From Rhodospirillales bacterium (GTDB taxonomy: Bacteria > Pseudomonadota > Alphaproteobacteria > ATCC43930 > CGMCC-115725), in the NCBI GenBank assembly GCA_947473305.1, contig CANJCB010000038.1:1-41829 (forward strand): a stretch of DNA of 41,829 bases. Direction: 5' to 3'. Position numbers and translations under genes: made by a program. The notes under the pieces are model-generated. The model did not search any database. It was given only the letters and a program-made list of their open reading frames with translations, and was not told where the DNA came from. Numbering within the stretch: position 1 is the stretch's first letter; every line of letters begins with the position of its first letter. This document shows, one piece after another, positions 1 to 9,031 of this stretch.

Positions 1-82
1 CATCCCGCGCCTACCCGAACTCGTCGGCAACCAAGCCTGACAAGCAGACAGGCCCAGGGTTTTGCCCCTGTTACCGCAAATG

Positions 83-235
83 CAAGCAACTCATTGATCA
101 CGCCGAGAAATACGCCAACTGGGTGGGGTCAAGTTTCGCGCGACAAATGACCCCCCTCAAATTCGCATGTTTGCCAACCGGATCAACGCGCTGAGAGACT
201 TCAGGGACGGGGTCATTGTTGGGCGCGATTTCACA
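83..235 (-). mobile_element. Partial copy A of a 189-bp inverted-repeat element
   Basis: Read on the minus strand, this stretch matches the copies at 6988-7176 and 11099-11287 almost base for base from the TGTGAAATCGC end at 235 down to about 83. There the match stops, so the far inverted repeat is missing. It lies in the opposite orientation to the other two copies. It carries no open reading frame of its own. The 82 bases to its left are not recognised. TG/CA ends and repeated TGACCCC motifs suggest a non-autonomous relative of an IS21-like element, but that assignment is inference. Confidence 0.8.
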
Positions 236-263
236 CCGAAAGCCTTGCGTACTGCTGGCAACG

Positions 264-2045
264 TCAGTGATGGGTCAGGGCCACCAGGCCACGCTTGCCA
301 CGATTGGCCCATTGCCCGATGAAGAACAATATGAGCGACAAGGTGATCATAACGACCGATACCGCTGCGACGGTCGGATCGATCTCCAGCATCACGCTGT
401 CCCACATCCGCTTGGGCAAGGTGAATACGCTGGTGCCGCTGAGAAACAACGCCATGATCACGTCATCGAAGGATGCCAGGAAGGCAAATAGGGCGGAGGA
501 AACCAGACTGGGTCGGATCATTACCAAGGTGGTTTTACGGAAGGCCAGGATCGGCCCGGCGCCTAAACTGCGGGCAGCTTTCTCTGGCATCAGGTCGACG
601 TTCCGCAGCGCGCTCAACACGATCGTGACGACGAGCGGAATAGCGATGATCATATGCGCCAATACGAGGCCCAGCCGCGTGCCGACCAACTTTAGCGGGG
701 CGAACTGAAAATAGAGCCCGACCGCGATGATGAGATGCGGCACCACAAGCGGCGACATCAAAAAGCTCAAGCAAAAATTGCTGCCGCGAAACTTTGCGCG
801 CGACAGGCCGATCGCGGCCAATGTCCCAACAGACGTAGCGGCTATCATGGTCGCAAGCGCCACTTGGAAGCTGGTGACGGTTGGTCCCATCCAGTCACGC
901 CGAGACAAATAGGTTTCGAACCAGCGCAGCGACAGGCCGCTCGGCGGGAATTCCAGATAGGGGGCCTTGCCCAGGCTCATCGGTAGCAAGATCAGCAGTG
1001 GGAAGAGCAGGAACACCAGCAGGATGCCAACATAAACGCGCAGGAAGGGGGCAAGATCGCGCTTCGGTCCGCGCCTTTCGATCTTCGCATCGGCCCGAGC
1101 CCAGCGTGTCGACCGGCGCGCCCACAGCGTGGCAAGCCATACGGCGATGCGTCCGAGCCAGGGCGCGTTCATCGCTTTGGCCTGTCCGGGGTCCCCTGCC
1201 GAGAAACCGAGAAGGTTGCCGAACACCATGACCAGCACGACTGTGAACATGAGCAATACGAGCGACATCGCCGCCGCCAAATTCCAATCGAGCGCAGAAT
1301 TGACCTGGCGCTCTATCAGCATGACGTAAGTGATCTCCTTGAGGCCACCCAGCAGGGCCGGGGTGATCAGGTAGCCAAGCGTTGGGATGAAGATAAGCAG
1401 CGCACCGCCCGCCACGCCTGGCAGACTGAGAGGAAAGAAGACGCCGAAAAAGGCGCGCATGGGACTGGCGCCGAGTGAGCACGCCGCATCTACCAGTCGG
1501 AGATCGAGCCGTGTCATTACGCTGTAAAGCGGAAAGACGAAAAAAGGCAAAAGCACATGGACGAAGCCGATAAGAACGGCAAAGCGAGTGTAGAGGAACT
1601 GCACCGGCTGATCGATCAGGCCGAGCCCACGCAGGACTTGGTTGAGCGCACCTTCCTGACCAAGAATGGTTATCCACGCGAAGGAGCGGACCAGCGCGCT
1701 TGTCCATAGGGGCAGCACGACGGCGAGAATGACGAAGCGCCGCCCGCGCTCCGACATATGGAGCATCGCATAGGCGATCGGATAGCCGATGACCACGCAA
1801 AGCATTGTAACCTGCGTGGTGATGAGGAAAGTCCGGGACATGACCGGCCCGAAAGCCGGATCCTCGAATACCTCGATGTAATATTTGAAGGACCAGTTCG
1901 GCGCATCGAAGCTTTGCCTGACCAAGTCCAGCATCGGATAGCCGTAAACCGGCAGCATCAAGGCGAGGGCTGGGAGAAGCAATAGGAAGGGTCGCGCCAA
2001 ACGCCCGCCGAAGAGCAGCTGGCGTGAGCGATTTTCTCCAGCCAT
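264..2045 (-). CDS. ABC transporter permease, two fused PotB/PotC-type permease domains
   Basis: This 593-residue inner-membrane protein carries two complete binding-protein-dependent permease domains in one chain. The N-terminal half resembles PotB (EAA loop around DAACSLGASPMRAFFGV). The C-terminal half resembles PotC (EAA loop around KAARSLGAGPILAFRKT). A charged linker at about residues 290-330 joins them. In most polyamine/spermidine-type importers these are separate subunits of about 280 residues each; fusions are known in the iron and polyamine branches. It should form the whole membrane channel with the ATPase encoded divergently at 2178 and the binding protein at 4500-5588. The substrate cannot be read from sequence; polyamine or amine-like is the family default. 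Confidence 0.9.
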   Translation of the reverse strand: MAGENRSRQLLFGGRLARPFLLLLPALALMLPVYGYPMLDLVRQSFDAPNWSFKYYIEVFEDPAFGPVMSRTFLITTQVTMLCVVIGYPIAYAMLHMSERGRRFVILAVVLPLWTSALVRSFAWITILGQEGALNQVLRGLGLIDQPVQFLYTRFAVLIGFVHVLLPFFVFPLYSVMTRLDLRLVDAACSLGASPMRAFFGVFFPLSLPGVAGGALLIFIPTLGYLITPALLGGLKEITYVMLIERQVNSALDWNLAAAMSLVLLMFTVVLVMVFGNLLGFSAGDPGQAKAMNAPWLGRIAVWLATLWARRSTRWARADAKIERRGPKRDLAPFLRVYVGILLVFLLFPLLILLPMSLGKAPYLEFPPSGLSLRWFETYLSRRDWMGPTVTSFQVALATMIAATSVGTLAAIGLSRAKFRGSNFCLSFLMSPLVVPHLIIAVGLYFQFAPLKLVGTRLGLVLAHMIIAIPLVVTIVLSALRNVDLMPEKAARSLGAGPILAFRKTTLVMIRPSLVSSALFAFLASFDDVIMALFLSGTSVFTLPKRMWDSVMLEIDPTVAAVSVVMITLSLILFFIGQWANRGKRGLVALTHH

Positions 2046-2177
2046 GCCCCCGCCTCTATGAAACTCTCCCGGAACCGAAACGATCTTCCGAAATCCCTAC
2101 TTAGTCAATGACATCAAGGGTGACAGGCCCCAACGTTCGGTACAGTATGGATCAACGGCGAGCATCGGATTTATGGG

Positions 2178-3281
<1,104 letters not shown>

Positions 3282-3368
3282 CGCCGAGGGCCAGTCAGAT
3301 TTGGCAACGCGGGGCCGAATTTTTTAATGTCCGCGATATCCAAACCCTCAGAACGATGCTCGGGTGGA

Positions 3369-4442
3369 TCACGGGTCGAGAGGGGCGTTCTCGATCACCC
3401 CAGGAACGTAGATCCCACCCCGCCGTCCACCGCCATAGGCCCGATAATGCCAATAGGACAGATCCTGGGCGTCCGGGGTTACCAGCCAAAGCCGGAGAAG
3501 ATGCCGTTTGCGCTCGACTTCGGGGTAATCCTCAAACGCATTTCGTCCGTGAATCACCGCGAGATTGTTCAGCAGCTGGATATCCCCGATCTGCAGCGAC
3601 ATCGGAAGATGAAAAGCCGGGTCACCGGCGATCCGATCGATGAGCGTCAGTGCCTCTTTTTGTTCATGGGTCAGCCTCGGCAACTCCGGGTAGCGTTCCG
3701 ACATCAGGATCGGCAGCCGATGGTACATCATGGCGGGAGCGTCGCCCGCCTTGTAGAAAACCGGGAGCTGGTAATAGGGCTTGGCGCCGGCCGGCACCTC
3801 GCCGCGGCGATCGGTCCAAAAGGGTTGATAGAGGACGCGCAGAAGATCGGGCCGGGTACTCAGAATTTCGTCGTGGATGGCCGCGCCGCTCGCGATGAAA
3901 CTTTGGCCCCCTGACTTCGCCGGGTGGAGGCAAAGAAGCCCTACGATGTCGCAGAAGTCGGAGTGAAAATCGAGATGCTCATTGGTTGCATAGCGCCGGA
4001 GGCTGTGCTGTTCCATGTCGAAGACATGGCCAAGGAGATGCCCTCGACCGTTTTGGCTGACGGGAAAGCCGAGATGAGTTCCGATACCCCAATAAGCAAT
4101 CGCCGCTTCGCGCGGCGAATAGCGCTCGATCGGCAGCCCTCTAAGTAAGACGAAACCGCGTCCCTGCAGCACCTCGAGCTTGGCGGCCGCGAGCGCCGGG
4201 CCGAGACGGGGCAGGGGAAAATCTTCCCGGCCGATTGCCATGATGTCGAGGCCTTGCCGGATTACCTGTGCGACGGCGGCCTCGATCTCGGCAATCTCTT
4301 CGGTGGAGAAAGAGCGGATCCAATCCGTCCTGTCGACGAGTTCCGCGCCCTTCCAATGGGACGCGCCACCGATCGGTTCGATAGGCGCATCGAACTCGCC
4401 GTCGATCCGCTCGGCTGCGCCGAGTTCGGTCTTTTGCGTCAT
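3369..4442 (-). CDS. TauD/TfdA-family Fe(II)/2-oxoglutarate dioxygenase
   Basis: This 357-residue protein is of the TauD/TfdA/gamma-butyrobetaine-hydroxylase type, which uses Fe(II), 2-oxoglutarate and O2 to hydroxylate or cleave a small substrate. The iron ligands are visible: HxD at His160-Ser-Asp162 (DFHSDFCD) and the distal His298 (AVIHGR). Arg314 or Arg317 in RKRHLLRLW is placed to bind 2-oxoglutarate. It is encoded between a transporter ATPase and a binding-protein gene, 57 bp downstream of the latter's stop, so it probably acts on the imported compound. It converges on the ATPase gene, 87 bp apart. The exact substrate is unknown. Confidence 0.88.
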   Translation of the reverse strand: MTQKTELGAAERIDGEFDAPIEPIGGASHWKGAELVDRTDWIRSFSTEEIAEIEAAVAQVIRQGLDIMAIGREDFPLPRLGPALAAAKLEVLQGRGFVLLRGLPIERYSPREAAIAYWGIGTHLGFPVSQNGRGHLLGHVFDMEQHSLRRYATNEHLDFHSDFCDIVGLLCLHPAKSGGQSFIASGAAIHDEILSTRPDLLRVLYQPFWTDRRGEVPAGAKPYYQLPVFYKAGDAPAMMYHRLPILMSERYPELPRLTHEQKEALTLIDRIAGDPAFHLPMSLQIGDIQLLNNLAVIHGRNAFEDYPEVERKRHLLRLWLVTPDAQDLSYWHYRAYGGGRRGGIYVPGVIENAPLDP

Positions 4443-4499
4443 GGTATAGCCTCTAGTTGTGTGCCGCCGGGCATTCCACCGCAGGCTGCTTCGGGCGAC

Positions 4500-5588
4500 T
4501 CAAGTCACCATCCATTTTCGCCACAGATCGGCGTTGAACTCGAGATTTGATTTTGTGCCGTTTTTCGCCGCCCACCATTCCGCATCCAGCACCACTTGCT
4601 TCTTGAGATTGTCCGGGAAGGATGGGTAGCGGTTTCGCTCGTTCTCCGGAATGAAGGCGAAGGCGTCGCGGTTGGTGGGGCCGCTCGGCTGAAGTTTGAC
4701 GAAGGCGGCTTGGCGGTCGGGTCGCAGCGCGAATTCGATAAGCTTCATCGCGCCGGCGGAATTGGGGCCGCCTTTCGGAACTGCCCAGGTCGTGTTGAAA
4801 AGAATCCCCTCGTTCCAGGTGAAGGCGATCGGCGCGCCCTGCTGGATCAGATCCTGGATGCGCGCGGCATTGGCGAGGCCGACGACGGCACTCCCATCCG
4901 TCAAGGCTTGCGGAATGGCTGCGGCGGTATTGATCCACTTGACAACATCCGGCCGAATCCGGCCGAGACTTTTGTAGGCCCGGTCGAAATCGATCGGATA
5001 GAGCTTGTCCTTTGGGACACCATCGGCCAGGAGCGCGGGTTCGATCGGATTGACCACGTAATCGCCCGCCGGAAGCATCCGTTTGCCCGGGAAACGGGCC
5101 ACGTCCCAGAGATCGGCCCAACGGTCAGGGTGCGGCGAGCCTGCCGGGAAAGCCTTGGTGCTATAGGCGATTACCGATGAGGCCCAAAGGCTCGCGATCG
5201 AAAATGGCTTCTGAAGGTTCTTGTCGATGCCCGCCAGGACCTTAGGATCGATTGCGGAATAGTCGATCTTTTCGAGAAGTCCCTGGCTCGACAGCACGAG
5301 CACATCCGTGGTGACCGCCGGCACGAGGTCCCATTCCATATTGCCGGCCTTGCCCATGACCTGGATCTTCGCGATCGTGAAGCCGGGCACATCGACCACC
5401 CGGATCCCGGTTTCCTTCTCGAACGGCTTGAAGTAGATCTCCCGTTGGGCATCCTGGTAGGCGCCGCCATAGGATGCCACCACCACCTGTCCCTTGTCCT
5501 GCGCTCGCGCTCGTCGGGGAAGTATTGTGGCCGCGAGACCGGTGATCGCCGTAGCGGATGCGTTCTCCAGGAAGTCTCTTCTACGCAT
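4500..5588 (-). CDS. ABC transporter substrate-binding protein, PotD/PotF-like, Tat-exported
   Basis: This is a periplasmic binding protein of about 362 residues, of the extracellular solute-binding group used by polyamine-type importers. I place the start at 5588 rather than the upstream ATG at 5612. The shorter form begins MRRRDFLENAS, a twin-arginine signal with a cleavage-like RRARA site, and GGAAGGA lies just upstream of this ATG. The mature chain contains VVASYGGAYQDAQREIYFKPF, typical of the family. It sits 57 bp downstream of the monooxygenase gene and upstream of the dioxygenase gene, so the three probably form one operon supplying the importer and its catabolic enzymes. Confidence 0.9.
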   Translation of the reverse strand: MRRRDFLENASATAITGLAATILPRRARAQDKGQVVVASYGGAYQDAQREIYFKPFEKETGIRVVDVPGFTIAKIQVMGKAGNMEWDLVPAVTTDVLVLSSQGLLEKIDYSAIDPKVLAGIDKNLQKPFSIASLWASSVIAYSTKAFPAGSPHPDRWADLWDVARFPGKRMLPAGDYVVNPIEPALLADGVPKDKLYPIDFDRAYKSLGRIRPDVVKWINTAAAIPQALTDGSAVVGLANAARIQDLIQQGAPIAFTWNEGILFNTTWAVPKGGPNSAGAMKLIEFALRPDRQAAFVKLQPSGPTNRDAFAFIPENERNRYPSFPDNLKKQVVLDAEWWAAKNGTKSNLEFNADLWRKWMVT

Positions 5589-5645
5589 GGTGATGTCCTT
5601 CCGTTGGATCATAGGGCTGGGTGTGCAGTGGACCGTCCGGTCAGT

Positions 5646-6749
5646 TCAAGGACTCGTCCCGGTAGGGATGTAGCGGGCGGTTCTCAGAGCCTCGTCGTCC
5701 CATTTGGTGCGGGGCCCCGACCCGACCCTGTTCTGGGCATGATCGATGGACGTATTCTGGGTATGCTCGGTCAGCGGGCGTTCCCGGCTTTCCCAAGCAG
5801 CAAGCGCCTCGCCGATTTCCGGATCCTGATCGAGCGCAACCGCCAGACTTAAGGCATTGGCCATGGCGGAGCCCGCCCCTTGACCCAGCGTGGGCGGCAT
5901 GGAATGCGCCGCGTCGCCCACGATCGCCACCCGGCCGACCGACCAGCGCGTGAGCTTCATCGCCTCATAGACGTCGAAGCGGCCCCGATCGCCGATGCGG
6001 CCGAGAATACCGGCGAGGAAGGGGAAGGCTTCCGAATAGACCTCGGAGCGAACGGGCAATGCGGTCGCCGCGAGGTCGCTCTTATGCGCTCCCAGCAGGA
6101 GGTAAACCTCGCGCTGGTTGCAGGGCACATACATCAAGCGATATCTGCCGCTCCAGAAATTGATTACATAGTCGCGGTCGACGGGAGTCAGATCATCTTC
6201 GCGACGATCGACGAGAAGCCGGATGACCCCTTGCTCGTATTGCTCTCGCCAAACCGGTTGGCCGAGCGAATCACGGATCTTCGAGCGCACGCCGTCCGCG
6301 CCGACCACCAGATCGGCTCGATGTTTTCGACCTTTCGCGGCCAGAAGAATACCCTCCGGCTCCGCGCCCAGGGCTTCGGAGCCGGTCTCGATATCGACAC
6401 CCAGCTTTTGGGCTTGCGTCAGCAAGGCCTGGAAGAGGTGCTGCCGCGTCATTGTGATCATCCGGGTTCCGCGATCCGGCCCGAATTTGATCGAATAATA
6501 GGTCTCGTTTCGCTCGTTCCGGCTTTGGTTCAACGGCGCCTCATGCGCACCTGTCACCGCGGCGTCATAGGCTCCCAGCGATTTCAGGATGCGAAGCCCG
6601 TTCTCCCAGATGAAAATTCCGGCCCCGAAAGCGCGCAGCTCCCGCTCCGCCTCGTGGATTCGCACGGTCCAGCCCCGCTGCCGCAACGCGATGGCAGCCG
6701 CCAACCCGGCGAAGCCCGCGCCGGCAATTTCCGCATGACGGCCTACCAT
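5646..6749 (-). CDS. FAD-dependent monooxygenase, UbiH/PHBH-like
   Basis: This 367-residue flavoprotein is of the aromatic-ring hydroxylase type (salicylate or hydroxybenzoate hydroxylase superfamily). The FAD-binding GxGxxG lies at residues 10-15 (GAGFAG). The middle DG motif is VVGADGVRSKIRD (about 148-160), and the second FAD motif is GDAAHSMPPTLGQG (about 278-291). Such enzymes use NAD(P)H and O2 to hydroxylate an activated ring or similar acceptor. It is the first gene of the minus-strand operon, followed by the binding protein and the dioxygenase, so it probably acts on the same imported compound. The substrate cannot be named from sequence. Confidence 0.88.
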   Translation of the reverse strand: MVGRHAEIAGAGFAGLAAAIALRQRGWTVRIHEAERELRAFGAGIFIWENGLRILKSLGAYDAAVTGAHEAPLNQSRNERNETYYSIKFGPDRGTRMITMTRQHLFQALLTQAQKLGVDIETGSEALGAEPEGILLAAKGRKHRADLVVGADGVRSKIRDSLGQPVWREQYEQGVIRLLVDRREDDLTPVDRDYVINFWSGRYRLMYVPCNQREVYLLLGAHKSDLAATALPVRSEVYSEAFPFLAGILGRIGDRGRFDVYEAMKLTRWSVGRVAIVGDAAHSMPPTLGQGAGSAMANALSLAVALDQDPEIGEALAAWESRERPLTEHTQNTSIDHAQNRVGSGPRTKWDDEALRTARYIPTGTSP

Positions 6750-6987
6750 CGATCACCTTTGTTATCGTCCCAACTTATCGAGCGGCATCCTCCGTATGAC
6801 GAGGAAACCGTATTGAAGTTAGCATTTCAACATGATGCTCAAAAGTCGGAATAAGATCCCCGAGAGGTTGTTAAACAGCAAGATTGCCCGCATGTTTGAG
6901 GATGCGGGTGCGGAGTGGACCGCCCTACCGACGTCGTGCCCCGTCGGATGCGGCTAGCGGCGCGCCCCAGATTGCATCTGGTTTGTC
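6750..6987. other. Intergenic upstream region of the monooxygenase operon
   Basis: I see no supported gene here. The stretch next to the monooxygenase start (about 6760-6850) is AT-richer than its surroundings and is the likely promoter region of the minus-strand operon. No clear -35/-10 pair or operator could be fixed. Confidence 0.4.
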
Positions 6988-7176
6988 TGTGAAATCGCGC
7001 CCAACAATGACCCCACCCCTGAAGTCTCTCAGTGCGTTGATCCGGTTGGTAAACATGCGAATTTGAGGGGGGCATCTGTCGCGCGAAACTTGACCCCACC
7101 CAGTTGGCGTATTTCTCGTCGTGATCAATGAGTTGCTTGGATTTTGGATGGGGTCACACTTGGAAGCGATTTCACA
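6988..7176 (+). mobile_element. Complete copy B of the 189-bp inverted-repeat element
   Basis: This is a full-length copy running from TGTGAAATCGCGCCCAACAA to GGAAGCGATTTCACA. The two ends form an imperfect inverted repeat: 22 of 27 positions agree, counting in from TGTGAAATCGC to TGACCCC. Its right end lies inside an IS1380-type transposase fragment. No target-site duplication is visible, and the left flank does not continue that transposase. It encodes nothing recognisable, so it would need a helper transposase. The repeated TGACCCC motifs near the ends are reminiscent of IS21-family termini (inference). Confidence 0.82.
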
Positions 7177-7411
7177 GCGGATCCTCCAGGCAGCCGGCCA
7201 GCCGCTCGCCGATCCGCAGCCGGCGCTCGACCTCGGCCAGCAACAGAACCCCGCCACCCGAGGACAGACGCCCACCATCAAAGCGGGCCACGACGGGCTT
7301 GCCACAGAGAGGTGACAGACCGGGCAGCGGGAGGGTAGGATCAACTGTGGCGGGCATGGCGCTCCGGAACGGCAGATTCGGCTTTAGCAATCGAATCTTG
7401 GGCGATTCCAA
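7172..7411 (-). pseudogene. IS1380-family transposase, N-terminal fragment
   Basis: About 78 residues match the start of IS1380-type DDE transposases: LPGLSPLCGKPVVARFDGG followed by RLSSGGGVLLLAEVERRL and ERLAGCLEDP. The frame then runs into the end of repeat copy B at 7176 and stops, so the catalytic part (normally some 350 more residues) is missing. The remnant of the element's outer end lies at 7432-7452. Confidence 0.8.
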
Positions 7412-7431
7412 CGAGTTACGCTATGCTCACC

Positions 7432-7452
7432 GACCTCCATGAATTATCCAGG
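7432..7452 (-). repeat. Terminal inverted repeat of the IS1380-type remnant
   Basis: On the minus strand the sequence begins CCTGGATAATTCATGG, the typical outer end of IS1380-family elements. It lies about 20 bp upstream of the transposase start. It marks the edge of the decayed element; the matching far end is absent from the window. Confidence 0.65.
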
Positions 7453-7552
7453 TTAGTTTAGGAAGTCTCAGTTGATGCTCGATGCGGTGCTGCGTATCGA
7501 TGGAATATATCACAGAGGGGGGCGGGGAATCAGAGAGCGACGTCATACGAAG

Positions 7553-7903
7553 TCACCTAGTATTAATAAGAATTTGCGCCCCTTTAGTTAAGATACCAGT
7601 ACAAACTGTACCCGAGACCAAGGTTCCGCTTGGACTAATGGCCGTGAATTTTGTTTGATACCAAGACCCAAAGCATCCAGAAAGCCAGCTAAAGCCACCC
7701 ACCTCAATAGGCTTGTATCCGGCGTCTATCAAAACGCGAGTGGCAGTTTCTGGGTCGCTGACAAAGCCTTTTGCCTCAGCAGGTTTAATAATTGCCTCGA
7801 CACCAATTCCCAGTGCGAGCATTGCGATTATCACGCCAGCCCTAATAGTGCAGACAAGAAGTAATCCGGCAAAAACACGGGTAAATATTTTTCTGAGTGA
7901 CAT
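7553..7903 (-). CDS. Small exported or membrane-anchored hypothetical protein
   Basis: This 116-residue protein has a hydrophobic N-terminal segment (about residues 10-33, VFAGLLLVCTIRAGVIIAML) that could be a signal peptide or anchor. The rest reads DPETATRVLIDAGYKPIEVGG, then a WLSGCFGSWYQTKFTA stretch and a SGTVCTGILTKGAQI ending. That pattern resembles small proteins of unknown function common in proteobacterial accessory and phage-derived regions, with two cysteines in the mature part. The gene is visibly AT-richer than the core genes, suggesting transfer. No function is proposed. Confidence 0.65.
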   Translation of the reverse strand: MSLRKIFTRVFAGLLLVCTIRAGVIIAMLALGIGVEAIIKPAEAKGFVSDPETATRVLIDAGYKPIEVGGFSWLSGCFGSWYQTKFTAISPSGTLVSGTVCTGILTKGAQILINTR

Positions 7904-8299
7904 GCAATTCCCGGTTCAAACGCCTAGCCACTGCGTGGTGACCACTCAACCGACATTCCCCAGATCAACGCCAAATACTGCGATCATGGTAGCCATCGTG
8001 GCCATTTCAGGCAAGCGTGAGACCAGTACGATGGTGACCTCGCCCTGATTCGACGCGAAGGCCGGTAAACTTGGCTTGCCGAACCAGCTGATGACGTCGG
8101 TTCCCTTGATCAAGACGCACCTCTCCCGTCGTCATTCGGTTTCTCCCCATCACGACCGGACCCGTCATGCCGGAGCAGGATCAGGCGGTGCCCATTCGCT
8201 CAGCCGATTTCTCATGGCCGATCTCCTGATCAGCCCAGGATGGCGTTGGGCGAGGGTCTACCTCAATTTAGCAGGAAGTTGCGCGACGCGGTGCCGCAG
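7904..8299. other. Non-coding stretch in the accessory region
   Basis: No gene, repeat or RNA is supported here. Short open frames occur but have no recognisable product and no ribosome site. The right end (from about 8240) is in frame with the ParB-like relic that follows but shows no similarity I recognise. Confidence 0.4.
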
Positions 8300-8545
8300 G
8301 CGAAAGCTAGCGCTTGGGAGATTGACGAAAACCTCATGCGATCCGAGCTAACGCCAGCGCAGGAGGCTGACTGCATGGCGAGGCGTAAGGCATTGTGGAA
8401 GGCAAAGAATAGTGGTGCAAGTTGCGCCACTATTCGAGATCGCCCCGGAATGCCTGCGGGCTTTGCGGCGGATACGGCCACCAAGACGGGACGCGACAAG
8501 AGCACCGTCAATCGCGCAGCCTCTCGCGGCGAGAAGATCGCCCCC
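8300..8545 (+). pseudogene. ParB-like partition protein relic (internal fragment)
   Basis: About 82 residues read WEIDENLMRSELTPAQEAD, then ARRKALW and TATKTGRDKSTVNRAASRGEKIAP. This is the region after the nuclease-like domain of plasmid and phage ParB/Spo0J-like proteins, where the helix-turn-helix lies. The conserved N-terminal domain and everything after GEKIAP are missing. The frame continues into sequence with no similarity, so this is a decayed internal fragment from a plasmid or prophage. Confidence 0.65.
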
Positions 8546-8640
8546 GGCGCGAACACCCGCGCTGGGTACTCGACACCGCGCCCATGGCGCCGCTCCCGTC
8601 ACCGCGCTACCATCCGGGCTCACGTTGGCGGGGGCCGACC

Positions 8641-8806
8641 ATGAGAACGATCTCGACGGTTGGGGCTATAGTCATTGCGGCGTTCCTAGGCGCGGCAACG
8701 CCAGTGCTTGCGGGTCCGTATGAGGATGGGCTGGCGGCCGCCAACAGCCAGGACTATGCGACGGCGCTCCGGCTCTGGAAGCCGCTCGCAGACCAGGGTC
8801 AGGCCG
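8641..8806 (+). pseudogene. Sel1-repeat-type exported protein, truncated after the first repeat
   Basis: The ATG at 8641 opens a signal peptide (IVIAAFLGAATPVLA). It is followed by GPYEDGLAAANSQDYATALRL and WKPLADQGQA, the usual start of alphaproteobacterial Sel1/TPR-like repeat proteins. Similarity ends at about 8806, where the sequence turns into the zinc-ribbon relic on the other strand, so only about 55 of an expected 200 or more residues remain. It is a broken gene joined to another fragment. Confidence 0.7.
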
Positions 8807-8917
8807 GCGCCTGCACCATGACCTTGCCGCCCAGCACGTCGCGCCGGGTACATCGGAGACGGCCATTAAGACCGGGCACCGGGTAGTCAGCGCCCAGCTT
8901 CGCGATGAGCGATGGCA
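8799..8917 (-). pseudogene. Zinc-ribbon-like small protein, C-terminal part
   Basis: The minus strand reads MPSLIAKLGADYPVPGLNG followed by RLRCTRRDVLGGKV. This resembles small alphaproteobacterial zinc-ribbon proteins (two CxxC pairs around a SLIAKLG-like helix). The second pair is damaged: RCTRRD where RCTRCG or similar is expected. The frame ends in the Sel1 fragment at 8799. The matching N-terminal part of such a gene lies at 11288-11403. Confidence 0.55.
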
Positions 8918-8988
8918 TTACTGCCCGAGCATAGCGCCGGCAGAAAGATGCTCCGGCGCGCGTCCGCTCTCGCCCCACCTCACCCCGG

Positions 8989-9016
8989 CCCTCTCCCCCC
9001 TGAAGGGCGGAGAGGG
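8989..9016 (-). terminator. CCCTCTCC...GGAGAGGG hairpin downstream of the dioxygenase
   Basis: This is a perfect 8-bp stem with a 12-base loop, 16 bp past the stop of the dioxygenase at 9032. It has the look of the widespread intergenic CCCTCTCCC-type palindromes. There is no run of T after it on the minus strand, so it may be a repeat or a processing hairpin rather than a strong intrinsic terminator. Confidence 0.45.
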
Positions 9017-9031
9017 GGGCCAGCTTATTTT

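Noticed and set aside
1-82. C-terminal coding fragment left of repeat copy A
   Set aside because: A frame rich in Cys and Lys runs into the repeat, but I could not match it to any transposase or other family, so it is left unannotated.
5880-6854. 324-codon plus-strand frame over the monooxygenase
   Set aside because: It lies opposite a gene with intact FAD motifs, has no recognisable domain and ends in the intergenic region.
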